A DNA stretch of 64,000 nt from the NCBI RefSeq assembly GCF_003344965.1, contig NZ_CP031194.1, positions 4,030,001-4,094,000 of the forward strand. Direction: 5' to 3'. The notes under the pieces were generated by a model. That model searched no databases, was not told the DNA's origin, and saw nothing but the letters and a program-made list of their open reading frames with translations. The DNA is from Streptomyces paludis (lineage in GTDB: Bacteria > Actinomycetota > Actinomycetes > Streptomycetales > Streptomycetaceae). Position numbers and translations under genes: made by a program. Shown here piece by piece: positions 27,276-36,546 of this stretch; the stretch's first letter is position 1; each line of letters begins with the position of its first letter.

Positions 27276-29023
27276 CCAAACGCAAGCCGCTCCCCACGAG
27301 ACTGACACCGTGGCAGACCCAGGTCCTGAACGACCTGCGGTCTCTGGCTGCCAAGCAGCCACACGATCTGCGCGTCACCGATCAATCTGCAGCGACCAAA
27401 GGCGGTCTCGTCGGCTTTGGGATCCGGCTTTGCACCGCTGGATTGGCCGCAGAAGAAGCGGGGATGCCGCTGGAAGACGAGGAAGATTTCCTCGTGGTCG
27501 TATCGGACGACTCGCTACAGGCTCCTATGGTGGAGGTAGGTCACGACCGTTTCGCCGGCCATCCGCATGTGCTGCAAGGCCGACGGCTGTGCCTGTACCT
27601 GGATCCCTCCCGTGAATGGGATCCGGCGGGCGGCATCACCGCCGTTCTCAACAGGCTCTGGGACTGGCTTACGGACGCCTCATCTGGTCGTTTCAATGCA
27701 TCCACAGCGATGTATCACGCCGTAGGCGGGGTTCTTCACCGCACTCCGGGCACACCGACCATCGTGGTCCGCGAGTCTGGCTCCGATCGGAGCCTCCAGT
27801 CTGGATGGTTGAAGCCCAGGACATCAGACCGACTAGACCTGACCTATCAGTGCGAGGGTGAGGACGGGATGCGGGTTCCGGTCCTCACCTCCACGACTCA
27901 TCTGCCATACGGGGCAGGGACCACCCTCGCGGAGTTGGTCGCCCTCCTCAACGCACCGTCCTTCGGTCAGAACACGGCCCGGCTTTCGCACCTTTCCGAG
28001 CGATCCGCAGCTTTTCTGACCGCGCTCGCGGCCGGCGCTGCCAAGAGTCCACAGGACAGCCCGCAGTACTTCGTCGTGGCTGTGCCCCATCCAGTGGGAG
28101 GACCTCATCATCTGCTGGGAGGTCGCCTAGCCCCGCCCACCGCCAACGTCTTTCGGCAGCGGGTGAGGCAGCATGGTGCGGCCGCCGTCCCTCTCAGCCT
28201 CAGGGCGGTCGACCTAGAGGCTCCCATTGAATGGTGCACGATGTCCGACGAACGCCAGGCAGTAACGACCCGACGGGATACCGGCCGGCCCGTCAGTTCA
28301 TTCCGCGGCAAAAACGTGCACGTGTGGGGATGTGGCGGCATTGGATCTTGGGCAGCCGAATTTGCTGCCCGCGCCGGAGTTGCTCAGATCACCCTGTGCG
28401 ACCCGGGAACCGTCACCGGCGGCTTGCTCGTCCGCCAGAACTACACCGAGAACGATATCGGCCGCGCCAAGGCTGACGCACTGGCTCGCCGCCTCAGCGA
28501 TATCAGCGATCGTCTTATCGTGAAAGTCATACCGTGGCTCTCGCTCGAAGCAGCCACGCGGGCTGTGAATACAGCAGATGTCGTCATCGATGCCACAGTG
28601 AGTCTTTCCGTCAGTCGCCTTCTTGACGGGCTCGCCAGCCACTCCGACCGTAGTGCAGTCCTTGCCCAGATCGCGACCGATGTACGGACCGGGAGCCTTG
28701 GCATCCTGGCCGTGTCAGCCCTCGGTGACAGTGCCGGCCCGGCCGCCATCGACCGTCAGGCCGGGCCGGCAGTCCTGGGCGATCCGCAGTTGGAGCTCTA
28801 CCACTCGTTGTGGCAGGAGCCTTTAGAGGGGGACGAAATGGTACCCACGCGCGGCTGTTCGGTGCCCACTTTCCACGGCTCGGCCGCCGACGTGGCCTCG
28901 GTGGCCGCCAACCTGGTCATTCTTCTGGGCACCCATCTGAGCACGCAGCTCTCCGGTACACACCTCTGCGCGCTGCCGCACGCGCATGGGGGGCCCGCAC
29001 ACCGCTTCCTTGAGCACTCGTGA
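27272..29023 (+). CDS. cap2: CBASS Cap2: E2-E1 ubiquitin-transfer-like fusion
   Basis: A 583-residue protein. The N-terminal E2-like domain carries the candidate catalytic Cys107 in RRLCLYLDP followed by a Trp. The C-terminal E1/ThiF domain has the nucleotide loop GCGGIG (353-358) and the crossover-loop Cys529 in RGCSVPTFHGSAAD. Cap2 activates the C-terminus of the CD-NTase and attaches it to cellular targets, raising signalling. Translation is coupled to the CD-NTase. No Cap3 (JAB protease) gene follows, which is unusual for operons with a full E2-E1. The last 107 bases overlap the convergent effector gene. Confidence 0.9.
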   Translation: MTKRKPLPTRLTPWQTQVLNDLRSLAAKQPHDLRVTDQSAATKGGLVGFGIRLCTAGLAAEEAGMPLEDEEDFLVVVSDDSLQAPMVEVGHDRFAGHPHVLQGRRLCLYLDPSREWDPAGGITAVLNRLWDWLTDASSGRFNASTAMYHAVGGVLHRTPGTPTIVVRESGSDRSLQSGWLKPRTSDRLDLTYQCEGEDGMRVPVLTSTTHLPYGAGTTLAELVALLNAPSFGQNTARLSHLSERSAAFLTALAAGAAKSPQDSPQYFVVAVPHPVGGPHHLLGGRLAPPTANVFRQRVRQHGAAAVPLSLRAVDLEAPIEWCTMSDERQAVTTRRDTGRPVSSFRGKNVHVWGCGGIGSWAAEFAARAGVAQITLCDPGTVTGGLLVRQNYTENDIGRAKADALARRLSDISDRLIVKVIPWLSLEAATRAVNTADVVIDATVSLSVSRLLDGLASHSDRSAVLAQIATDVRTGSLGILAVSALGDSAGPAAIDRQAGPAVLGDPQLELYHSLWQEPLEGDEMVPTRGCSVPTFHGSAADVASVAANLVILLGTHLSTQLSGTHLCALPHAHGGPAHRFLEHS

Positions 29024-30266
29024 ATCCTGGCCCGTCGGAAGCTTCAGTCTCCCCTTTGTCGGTGCTGAGCCCGATATCCAAGGTGCGCCAGTATCTGCCA
29101 TCCAATCGTTCGTAGATCGCCAGCTCGGGATGCACTTGATGGTGATGGAGACGCCCGAGCGCTATGGCGGCGGACAATGGGAGAGCCGGGAACATGTGGA
29201 GCCGACGGATAGTTGTGGGGGCTGACTCCAAATCGGCCAGGAAAGTGCGGACACAGGCGACAAAATTCTCCAAAGAGCTTCGGTGCCCGAGGACATCGGG
29301 AGCGCTAGGTATTGCTGCGGGCCTGATTTCGTAACGGCGCAGGCCCGCCAACTCAACAGGTACCTCAGCCGGGTTGACAGTGCCCGAGATGCTCAACACA
29401 ACAACTTCATCAGGCCCGTGCGGGGCCGCATGGTCGAGACGGCTCACGAAATCAACGACTGGAGCCGAGTCCTGCCAGCACCAGGATTCGTCGTGGCGAT
29501 GGCGCTGATAGATCTCGGTAGGCACCGTGTCATCAAGGCGCGAGCCGAGGTGAATCAGCAATGGCAGCCGGGCGAAGCCGAAGACGCTGAGGTGCCTGAC
29601 ATTGTCGCTGGCGATCCCCCGTTTCAACTGGTGTTCGATCACATCATCGATCACTGCAGTGGCGAGCCGATAGTAAGAACGGCTCCGGTCCCCAGCACTC
29701 CACGTCACGTCCGGCCGCCTGGCGGACTCGCCAGGTAGGGGCCGCAAGTCAATCTCAATACCGTGCCGGGAGTACGACTCCAGGAACAGCGGGTACCGCT
29801 TCGCGGCGACTACGACGGTTGCCGCCGTCTGCCTCGACAGCTCGACCTCGTGGCCGTGGACCTGGCCAACCATCCGAAGCACGGTGGTTGTGCGGTCTGC
29901 GCTCAGCCCAGTGACGTATCGGATTCGGTCCTCGTGTGAGCGTTTGAGTTCTCTGAGAACACCCACGGTGAAAACATCCAAAGTTTCGACTGCATCGAAC
30001 TCTTTGTGCTCGTCCGCACAGACCAACATCAAGTTGTCTGCCGATTCACGGTCATCCAGCTCGCTTGCACCCCGCGGTGAGAGAGGACTGTTGTGCCTGC
30101 CGACGATGTGAGCAAGTTCGCCCAACCGCAAGGTCCTGGCGGTCATACCCCCGTCCAGGAGATATCGGTTGCAGATCGCGCACCGCCCACCAGCGCGGAC
30201 CCACACCTCCTGTCGCACGAGGTTGGAGATGGAGCCTCCGCGCTGCGAGCGTTCTGTCCTGCTCAT
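28917..30266 (-). CDS. cap5: CBASS effector Cap5-like: HNH nuclease with SAVED sensor
   Basis: A 449-residue protein. The N-terminus is an HNH/treble-clef nuclease: Cys29 and Cys32, LAHIVGRH with His53, DNLMLVC with Asn78 and Cys83, then His87. Residues about 120-405 fit a SAVED domain, which binds cyclic nucleotides and triggers oligomerisation and DNA cutting; LHMFPALPLSAAIALGRLHH is the typical C-terminal SAVED helix region. The ATG at 30266 follows AGGAAG. Uniquely for this locus it is encoded on the opposite strand, and its last 40 codons (low-complexity Arg/Ala) overlap the cap2 end. That tail may be a recent extension. Confidence 0.85.
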   Translation of the reverse strand: MSRTERSQRGGSISNLVRQEVWVRAGGRCAICNRYLLDGGMTARTLRLGELAHIVGRHNSPLSPRGASELDDRESADNLMLVCADEHKEFDAVETLDVFTVGVLRELKRSHEDRIRYVTGLSADRTTTVLRMVGQVHGHEVELSRQTAATVVVAAKRYPLFLESYSRHGIEIDLRPLPGESARRPDVTWSAGDRSRSYYRLATAVIDDVIEHQLKRGIASDNVRHLSVFGFARLPLLIHLGSRLDDTVPTEIYQRHRHDESWCWQDSAPVVDFVSRLDHAAPHGPDEVVVLSISGTVNPAEVPVELAGLRRYEIRPAAIPSAPDVLGHRSSLENFVACVRTFLADLESAPTTIRRLHMFPALPLSAAIALGRLHHHQVHPELAIYERLDGRYWRTLDIGLSTDKGETEASDGPGFTSAQGSGVRAPHARAAARRGVYRRAACSDGCPEE

Positions 30267-30553
30267 GGCTTCCTACCGTGTCACAACTGGTTACGGACGC
30301 ACGACGCTACGCCTGGGATGTCGGCCTCGGAAACTACTAGGTTCGATCGTCCACAGAAGTTTGGCAGCTTGTTGACGGGTCCTCATGAACGAGCTGGGCA
30401 AATGTGCGGGGATCCGGCCTCCGAACTATTCCCGCGTCGGCCTCGGGGTGGGGGCTTCCCCATCTCGCCAGCTCTGTTGCTCTCGAGGAAACTGCGGCAG
30501 ACTCCAGTCGCACTCACTAGCATGTGGGCAAGACTCCCCGCTGAGAGGCGTAC

Positions 30554-32116
30554 GTGGCCAACACCCGTAACCAGCAAGTCCTGGCAGCGCATAAGGCGAA
30601 GTTCGAGCAGCGAGTCCCCGGCGGACGGGAGTTCAACAAGATCCTACGGGATATGGGCGCAGAGGCATATCGGTTCAAAGAGGATCAATTGGACCGGGCG
30701 CGCTGGTGGATCTATATCACCCTGCCCGCCAACGTCGGAGAGACCTTCGACCTACGCCTCGATGTCCTTTGTCTTTCTGTTGCGTATGAGAGGGTGGAGC
30801 CACGAATTCTCACCCTGGTCGCGGAACGACTGCACGACCGCGACGCCCGGGTCGACCCGGACTTCGCCATCCTGCTGACCTCAGATCCGGGCGCGGCTGA
30901 CCTTGTTAAACGACGCCGTGGCCAGCTCGCTATCCTGACAATTAACTCGGACGAGCTGATCAACGGGTCTGGGACAGGGCTTCGCGATCGAATTGCGGAG
31001 ATCATGGTCACTCACGACCACTACGATCTAACGCGTCCCATCACCGAACCCGCTGCGTTCTACGGCCGGCAGGCCGAGGTGGCAGAGCTCGATTTCGCCT
31101 TGGATCGGGGGCAGTCTGTCGGCATCTTCGGACTGCGCAAGGCGGGCAAGACCTCGTTGCTCAACTTCGTTTCCCGACAGCGTGAACGCATTGGCAAGCC
31201 GGTGATCTGGTTGGACATCAGCGTGTTGCAGACAGCCGAGGCGTTCCATCTTGCCTTGCTGGAGAAGTGCCACGAGATCGTCCGGAAGCTCGGGGGAAAG
31301 CCACCTCGGTTGATGACGCTCACCCGGGACGGCAACCCCAATCCGGCAGTTCAGACCAGCGGCTACTGGATTCGCGACCTAAATGTCCTGTTGGATGCAC
31401 TGCCAGACCGCTTGGAACTATTCATTGACGAGATTGACCAGGCGTGGCCTAGCCGCTCCAATCTCGGAGTGGAACAGGCGGCCGCGGTGATGAGGTGTCT
31501 CATCCAGTTGCGTGGTGTGGTCCAGAGCCGAGAGGCCGAGGGTAATCACGGTATCGGTATTGTCTGCGCTGGGGTGGATCCCGCCATCTTTGAGAGGCCG
31601 CTGCACGAAGGGCGCGACAACCTGCTGTACAAGTTCGCGAGGCTGGCCTTCCTTTCCCCGATGAAGCGTAGCGAGATGGGGGAGATGGTCCGTAGTCTCG
31701 GCAAGCGTATGGCGCTGCGCTACTCGGACCATCGCACGATCGACTTCCTCTTCGAAGAGTTCGGCGGCCACCCACTCCTCACGCGGAAGGCGTGCTCCGT
31801 TGCGGCCCGCAAGCGCCCCCGGAACGAGATCCCCTGGCATGTCCCACTTTTCGCGCTGGAAGAGGCATCAGAGATGCGGGGGCCCAACACGCCCCAGTCG
31901 GAGGTGGCGGACGTGTTGGCTTCCTTCACCGAATGGTTCGGAGACGAAGCCGCCATGCTTCCGCTGTTGTGGTCCGACGAGCCGCAGGAGAGCGCAGAGG
32001 CTAAGGAATGGGCTCGGAACGAGCCCGACATGGCCGCGCACCTGATGTCGTACGGCATTACTGACGAAAACTGGGCTCCGCGGATTCACGCCATGCGGGC
32101 ACTGGTGGTGAAATGA
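30554..32116 (+). CDS. STAND/archaeal-ATPase-like NTPase, first gene of a two-ATPase module
   Basis: A 520-residue protein from GTG 30554 (GAGAGG six bases upstream). Residues 1-160 form an alpha/beta domain I do not recognise (VDPDFAILLTSDPGAADLVK, then QLAILTINSDELI). Next comes an ATPase with Walker A FGLRKAGKTSLL (192-203), Walker B ELFIDEID (288-295) and a helical sensor region ending 'EEFGGHPLLTRKAC', typical of archaeal-type/STAND ATPases. Such proteins often sense invasion in phage defence. The stop overlaps the next gene (ATGA). It is divergent from the CBASS effector across a 287-base gap that must hold both promoters. Confidence 0.75.
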   Translation: MANTRNQQVLAAHKAKFEQRVPGGREFNKILRDMGAEAYRFKEDQLDRARWWIYITLPANVGETFDLRLDVLCLSVAYERVEPRILTLVAERLHDRDARVDPDFAILLTSDPGAADLVKRRRGQLAILTINSDELINGSGTGLRDRIAEIMVTHDHYDLTRPITEPAAFYGRQAEVAELDFALDRGQSVGIFGLRKAGKTSLLNFVSRQRERIGKPVIWLDISVLQTAEAFHLALLEKCHEIVRKLGGKPPRLMTLTRDGNPNPAVQTSGYWIRDLNVLLDALPDRLELFIDEIDQAWPSRSNLGVEQAAAVMRCLIQLRGVVQSREAEGNHGIGIVCAGVDPAIFERPLHEGRDNLLYKFARLAFLSPMKRSEMGEMVRSLGKRMALRYSDHRTIDFLFEEFGGHPLLTRKACSVAARKRPRNEIPWHVPLFALEEASEMRGPNTPQSEVADVLASFTEWFGDEAAMLPLLWSDEPQESAEAKEWARNEPDMAAHLMSYGITDENWAPRIHAMRALVVK

Positions 32117-33369
32117 AACTCTTGCCCTCGCAGCGGCAATGGGTCCAGGCCGTATGCGAGTACTTGATTGACGGGGAAATCGTCATTGTCCGGGGGATAC
32201 CGGGCTCGGGCAAGACCACTCTACTCAACGCGGTGGCGCGGGAGCTGGGGGATACCAGCGTGTCCACCTGGGGGCGCAGTTACACCGAGCAGGACCAGGA
32301 CACGCGCGGCGCGGACTTCCAGAAAGGGGTCCGCGAGGCGCTCGACAGACACGGTACGGCGCATCTCCTCTTCGATGACTACCCACATGCTCTTAGGCGG
32401 TCACACGGACTGCGGTTGCAGCGGCAGCTGCTGCATCTGCTGGTCGACGGCGAGGGTGCGGTCGACATTGGCGCCTTGCTGACGGGGCGCTGGGCGCGAA
32501 GCATGCACCTGGTCAGCAGTGGTTCTCCTCTGGTGGCGCGGGCTCGGGTGATGCCTTTGCCCCGCACGGCCGAGACCGACTTCAAGGCCGTCGGTTACAC
32601 CCAGTCGGTGGATGCCGTCGTGGCCGTAGGAGGCAATACCGCGCTGCTGGGGATGGTGACCTCGGTCTTGGGCAGGCCCGCCCTCCACCAGGTCTGTGAG
32701 GCAGCTGAGCTGCGTGCCCCTGACTGGGTCAAAGACGTACCGTGGGATGCAGTCCAATGGATCAAGGAGGTGGTGCGCGACGGGCCTGCCACGTTACCTC
32801 CAGACGACTTCGCGGCCGAAGCCCTGGCTCCTTTGGTCTTCTCGGCGAGCGACGGGCGGTATGACGTGGTGAGCGCGTTGCGTTCCAGCGCGGCTCTCGC
32901 CGAGCTGGACGGCCGGGCTCCGACATGGCCCGATCGCTGGGTGGAGTCGGTCGCCACCTTCTGCGGGCTCCTTTCCGGTGCACCGGCGGTCCTGTGGGTG
33001 GATCGCTACTTGGCCGTCGACCCACCAACGCTGCTGCGGTTCATGCAGGATGTTCGTGCGACCTGCGGCACCCAGATCCGGATGCTGATCGCTAAGGACA
33101 AGGCCCAGAGAGTCGACGCCTCCGTTGCGGCTGCCTTGACTGCGCTGGACTGCGAGATCAAGACAATGCATCCAGGGGATCGCAAGCAACTCCACGACCG
33201 ACACCTCATCTTCCTGGGAGGTGGTCAAGGCGGTGTGGTGATGCCAACGGGTGGGGTCGTGCTGTGTAAGGATCCCCCCGGATCGGCTATGGCCGTTCAG
33301 GCCCGGCTGCTTGACCAGAACCTGATACGCGGCGCCTGGGACAGGGGCTGTCTGCTTGGCACGCTCTGA
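32113..33369 (+). CDS. P-loop NTPase with C-terminal MIT_C/PLD-like region, second gene of the module
   Basis: A 418-residue protein. Residues 20-230 are a P-loop NTPase: Walker A GIPGSGKTT (28-36) and Walker B HLLFDDY (84-90). The C-terminal 130 residues contain IRMLIAKDKAQRVDASVAAA and, at 360-363, LHDR followed by HLIFLGGG, a pattern I associate with MIT_C-type, phospholipase-D-like folds; a full HKD pair is absent. Together with the coupled upstream ATPase it looks like a sensor/effector pair. I know of no named system with this arrangement, and its place beside CBASS supports a defence role by association only. Confidence 0.7.
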   Translation: MKLLPSQRQWVQAVCEYLIDGEIVIVRGIPGSGKTTLLNAVARELGDTSVSTWGRSYTEQDQDTRGADFQKGVREALDRHGTAHLLFDDYPHALRRSHGLRLQRQLLHLLVDGEGAVDIGALLTGRWARSMHLVSSGSPLVARARVMPLPRTAETDFKAVGYTQSVDAVVAVGGNTALLGMVTSVLGRPALHQVCEAAELRAPDWVKDVPWDAVQWIKEVVRDGPATLPPDDFAAEALAPLVFSASDGRYDVVSALRSSAALAELDGRAPTWPDRWVESVATFCGLLSGAPAVLWVDRYLAVDPPTLLRFMQDVRATCGTQIRMLIAKDKAQRVDASVAAALTALDCEIKTMHPGDRKQLHDRHLIFLGGGQGGVVMPTGGVVLCKDPPGSAMAVQARLLDQNLIRGAWDRGCLLGTL

Positions 33370-33420
33370 ACTCCGATTCGCGACCACCGTATTTGCGGTC
33401 TGTTTGGGACGATTGACGGG

Positions 33421-34314
33421 TTACGCGATGCCCCGCCAGCGCCAAGGCCCTTGCCCTGCGCGGCCTCGGAGGCAGTCCACCCGGTGTTGGGCTTCCTGGC
33501 GCCATTCGGGGTGGGTCGCCGCGTGTTGGGCGGCGTAGGTCGTCATGCGGAGTTCTCTGGTACGGCGCATGGTGTTGTAGCCGGGCCATTGGAGTACGTC
33601 GGTGCCGTACGTCGTGCAGAACTCGTCGTATTCGGTGGGGGTGATGGTGCCTGTGGTGGTGAGTTTGATCGCGGTGGAGACGAGGTCCCATTCGGGTGGG
33701 CCTTGGGAGCAGCGTTCCAGGTCCAGGAGGATCGCATCGGCGCCGTTGAGGGGGCGGGCGATGTTGCCGGTCCAGGCGTCGCCGTGGACTACGCATTCGG
33801 GGAGGCCGGGTGGTAGTTCGGTCCAGGCTGCTCGGAGTTCGGTCAGGAGGCTGTGCAGCCAGGTGCGGTCGGGGGCCGAGAGGGTGGTGGCGGCGTCGAT
33901 GCGGTCGCTGATGCGGATGAAGGGGTCTAGGTGGCCGATGGGGAAGTTGGGGAGGGGGAGGGCGTGGAGTTGTTTGAGGAGGGTGGCCACGTCTAGGACT
34001 GTGCCGGTTCCGTGAGGTGGTAGTTCCTCCCAGAAGGTGACGGGGCGGTCGTCGGCGAGGACGGGGGAGTGCAGCCCGGGGTAGGGGCGTACCGCGGGTA
34101 TGCCGGTGGTGGTGAGCCAGCGGGCCAGGCGTAGTTCGCGTGCGGAGTGGTCTTGTTGGCCGGGTTTGGCGATTCTGGCGACCAGGCCGCCGGGTAGGCG
34201 CCAGATGGCGTTCTCGGCGAGGCGTATGGGTTCTGCGCCGGTGGCGTCCAGGCCGGCGGTGGCGCAGGCGGCCAGGAGTGCGGCGTACGTCTCGTGGCGG
34301 GAGCGGCCGGTCAT
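33421..34314 (-). CDS. Aminoglycoside phosphotransferase-family protein
   Basis: A 297-residue kinase-fold protein with catalytic loop VVHGDAWTGNI (His177, Asp179) and metal-binding LLDLER (196-201). A longer frame runs upstream, but ATG 34314 overlaps the regulator stop (ATGA on this strand) and starts the conserved fold. Family members phosphorylate antibiotics, choline, homoserine or other small molecules; the substrate here is unknown. It is coupled to the XRE/TPR regulator and divergent from the biosynthetic operon. Confidence 0.8.
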   Translation of the reverse strand: MTGRSRHETYAALLAACATAGLDATGAEPIRLAENAIWRLPGGLVARIAKPGQQDHSARELRLARWLTTTGIPAVRPYPGLHSPVLADDRPVTFWEELPPHGTGTVLDVATLLKQLHALPLPNFPIGHLDPFIRISDRIDAATTLSAPDRTWLHSLLTELRAAWTELPPGLPECVVHGDAWTGNIARPLNGADAILLDLERCSQGPPEWDLVSTAIKLTTTGTITPTEYDEFCTTYGTDVLQWPGYNTMRRTRELRMTTYAAQHAATHPEWRQEAQHRVDCLRGRAGQGPWRWRGIA

Positions 34315-35705
34315 GCGGGGACCGTGGCGGTGACGCGTTCGCGCAGGGTGGTGGCGTTGTGGTTTCTGGGGTGTTTGGCGGCGAGGCGGCCGAGTTCGCG
34401 TACGTCGTCGGCGGCGCGTCGGGAGTGGAGGTTGCCGACTTCGGAGAGGGCGCGGTGGCCGATGGCGGCGGCTTGGTCGGGGTCGCCGGTGGCCATGGTG
34501 AGGGAGGCGAGCTTGGTGCGGCTGATGGCGCGGGAGCGGGCGTAGAGGTCGTCGTGGCCTTTGACGGCGGTGGTGAGGCGGCGGGTGGCGTGGCGGGGGT
34601 CGTGGCCCAGGAGGGCGAGGTCGAAGAGGGCGTGGCCGGTGTCGCCGTGGTGCTGGGCCTCGTCGTAGTACGTCATCCAGGGCGGGTCCTCGTCGGGGCG
34701 GGCCTGGGCGAAGGCGTCGTCGGCGGCGCCGACCGCGGCGAGGGTCTGCTGGGCCTGGCCCATTTTGGCGAAGGCGCGGGCGCGCGCGGAGTGGAGCATG
34801 GCGCGTTCGGTGGCGGTAAGGCGGTCGGAGCGGGCGAGGCCCAGTTCGGCGTAAGTGAGGCCCTGGTCGGGCTCGCCGATCCAGACGGCCTGGCGGGCGA
34901 GGAAGGAATACGACTTGGCGCGCAGATGCCATTCGTTGGCTTCCTCGGCGCAGACGGCTGCGAAGCGGAAGGTCTGGCGGGCGTCCGCGTGGGCGTAGGC
35001 GTCGAAGTGGCTCGCGGCGACAACGATGCCGAGGCGCGCGACCGCGGCGAAGAGCACGGGGCGTAGCTCCGTCGGGCACTTCACATGGAGTAGGTCCTCG
35101 GCCCACAGCATGGCGGTGGTCGCGGTCTGCTTGACGATGCCGTCGCCGCCGTACTGGTTGTCCAGGCGTGAGATGAACGCCGCGGCCTCGATCAGTTCGC
35201 GGATGTCGTGCGGCCGGATCTCCGTGGGGAGCCGTGCCGGCTGGGTTGGCTGGAGCAGGCGGGCGGCGCCGGGCACCGCGAGCGCGGCCAGTCCTGGTAC
35301 GGCGAGGAAGCTACGGCGGTCCACAGATTCGATGCCCCCATGCGTGAGCGATGCGTCTGCTGCAAGCATGCGTCCGCGCCGGGAGAGATTCCGAACGGGG
35401 GAGGGTTGTTGGGCGGAAAAGTTGTCATCAGCGGCCTTTTTGTTGTCATCGCCGAAGGCGTGACCCCACCCCCTTTCGAAAACTCCGCCCGTTCCCAACG
35501 CCTTGTCCAGGGCGAGTGCCGTCTCGATACGGCAGTTGTAGTCGCCGACCTCGATACGGCGGATGACCTCGCGGCTGACGTGCGCTTTCGCGGCCAGTTC
35601 CTTGATTGACCAGCCGACGACCTTCGTCCGCCAATAGCGCAGCTCGACGCCGAACCAGGCCCTGGGTGACGTGCTCCCATCGAGTTCCTTCGGCGGCTGC
35701 GGCAT
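34311..35705 (-). CDS. XRE regulator with TPR-like sensor domain
   Basis: A 464-residue regulator from ATG 35705 (AGGAG five bases before it); ATG 35726 also has AGGAG and remains possible. Residues 15-75 form an XRE HTH (SIKELAAKAHVSREVIRRIE). 'VDRRSFLAVPGLAALAV' is a linker common in this Streptomyces family, followed by TPR-type helices (FAAVCAEEANEWHLRAKSYSFLARQAVW, split over repeats). Such proteins act as ligand- or peptide-responsive regulators. It is divergent from the 10-kb operon starting at 35843 and is its likely controller. Confidence 0.75.
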   Translation of the reverse strand: MPQPPKELDGSTSPRAWFGVELRYWRTKVVGWSIKELAAKAHVSREVIRRIEVGDYNCRIETALALDKALGTGGVFERGWGHAFGDDNKKAADDNFSAQQPSPVRNLSRRGRMLAADASLTHGGIESVDRRSFLAVPGLAALAVPGAARLLQPTQPARLPTEIRPHDIRELIEAAAFISRLDNQYGGDGIVKQTATTAMLWAEDLLHVKCPTELRPVLFAAVARLGIVVAASHFDAYAHADARQTFRFAAVCAEEANEWHLRAKSYSFLARQAVWIGEPDQGLTYAELGLARSDRLTATERAMLHSARARAFAKMGQAQQTLAAVGAADDAFAQARPDEDPPWMTYYDEAQHHGDTGHALFDLALLGHDPRHATRRLTTAVKGHDDLYARSRAISRTKLASLTMATGDPDQAAAIGHRALSEVGNLHSRRAADDVRELGRLAAKHPRNHNATTLRERVTATVPA

Positions 35706-35842
35706 GCCCTCTCCTGCCCTTCTCATGACAACTCTCCTGAAGTTGCCATTGGTTACTGCACGGACGCGCTTCGTGAGGCGCACATTGAAGTTGAACCATT
35801 CGTACCCAGTACACAGCGCTCCGTGAACTATCCGCTGCAGAA

Positions 35843-36340
35843 ATGGAATTCCCGATGCCTGAACTTCTCGCCCAGACGGCGGTGCAGGACGCGTTGGGCC
35901 AGTCACCCTCCGGTCGCTCGCGCACCCTCGGCGCCCAGTGGGAGGCCACGCTGACCGTCACGGAGCGCGGCATCGCATACATACGGCATGCCGTCCGCGC
36001 CCACCTCCGGCGCTGGGACCGGGAGGACGCCGAGGCGGTCACGCTGCTCGGCGTGTCCGAGCTGCTGACGAACGTGCTGCGGCACGCCGGCACTCCGGAG
36101 GCGCGGATCGCCGTACGGGCCGAATCGGCCGCCGTGTACGTCGTCGTCAGCGATCTCGACCGGCGGTTTCCGGTGGTCGGCGCCGCCGATCTCCTCAGCG
36201 AGGACGGACGCGGGCTCGCGATGCTGGAGGCCCTGGCGGACGGGTTCGGGGTGACGGCTACCCCTTCGGGCAAGGACGTGTGGTTCCGCGTCGCCCGTAG
36301 CGGAGCGCGGCGGCCAGGTGGTCGGGGAGGCGGCACATGA
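35843..36340 (+). CDS. Anti-sigma-factor-like GHKL ATPase (RsbW type)
   Basis: A 165-residue protein with the HATPase_c_2 motifs of small Streptomyces anti-sigma kinases: SELLTNVLRHAGTPEARI is the N box, VVSDLDRRFP occupies the G1 position and DGRGLAMLEALADGFGV the G2 loop. There is no sensor or membrane part. ATG 35843 is used; ATG 35855 is an alternative. First gene of a long co-directional operon, overlapping the next by four bases. Related genes are often clustered with XRE regulators, as here. Confidence 0.7.
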   Translation: MEFPMPELLAQTAVQDALGQSPSGRSRTLGAQWEATLTVTERGIAYIRHAVRAHLRRWDREDAEAVTLLGVSELLTNVLRHAGTPEARIAVRAESAAVYVVVSDLDRRFPVVGAADLLSEDGRGLAMLEALADGFGVTATPSGKDVWFRVARSGARRPGGRGGGT

Positions 36341-36531
36341 CGTGTCCGGAGAGCCGGGAGTGGACCGGTCTGACGGCCCTTGTCCACCGCCCCTGGGAGA
36401 GCACGCACCTCGTGGGCCCGGGAATGCTCCGCGCCTCTCTGGACCGACACCGGCCCGCGCTGCCCACGATCGACGTCCCGTCCCCCGGTCGCCTTGCCTG
36501 CCGGCTGCCCGTGAGCACTTACGTACCTTGA
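36337..36531 (+). CDS. Small hypothetical protein in the biosynthetic operon
   Basis: A 64-residue protein starting in the ATGA overlap with the upstream gene. Visible features are 'EWTGLTALVHRPWESTHLVGPGML' split by Trp residues and a Pro-rich C-terminal half; no cysteine pair, signal or membrane helix. The tight overlap is the main evidence that it is translated. Confidence 0.45.
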   Translation: MTCPESREWTGLTALVHRPWESTHLVGPGMLRASLDRHRPALPTIDVPSPGRLACRLPVSTYVP

Positions 36532-36546
36532 TGAGGAACAGCCAAT

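Noticed and set aside
34315..35106. N-terminal extension of the APH-like frame up to 35106
   Set aside because: The extra 264 codons are low-complexity Arg/Pro antisense to nothing conserved and overlap the XRE/TPR gene; the real start is ATG 34314.
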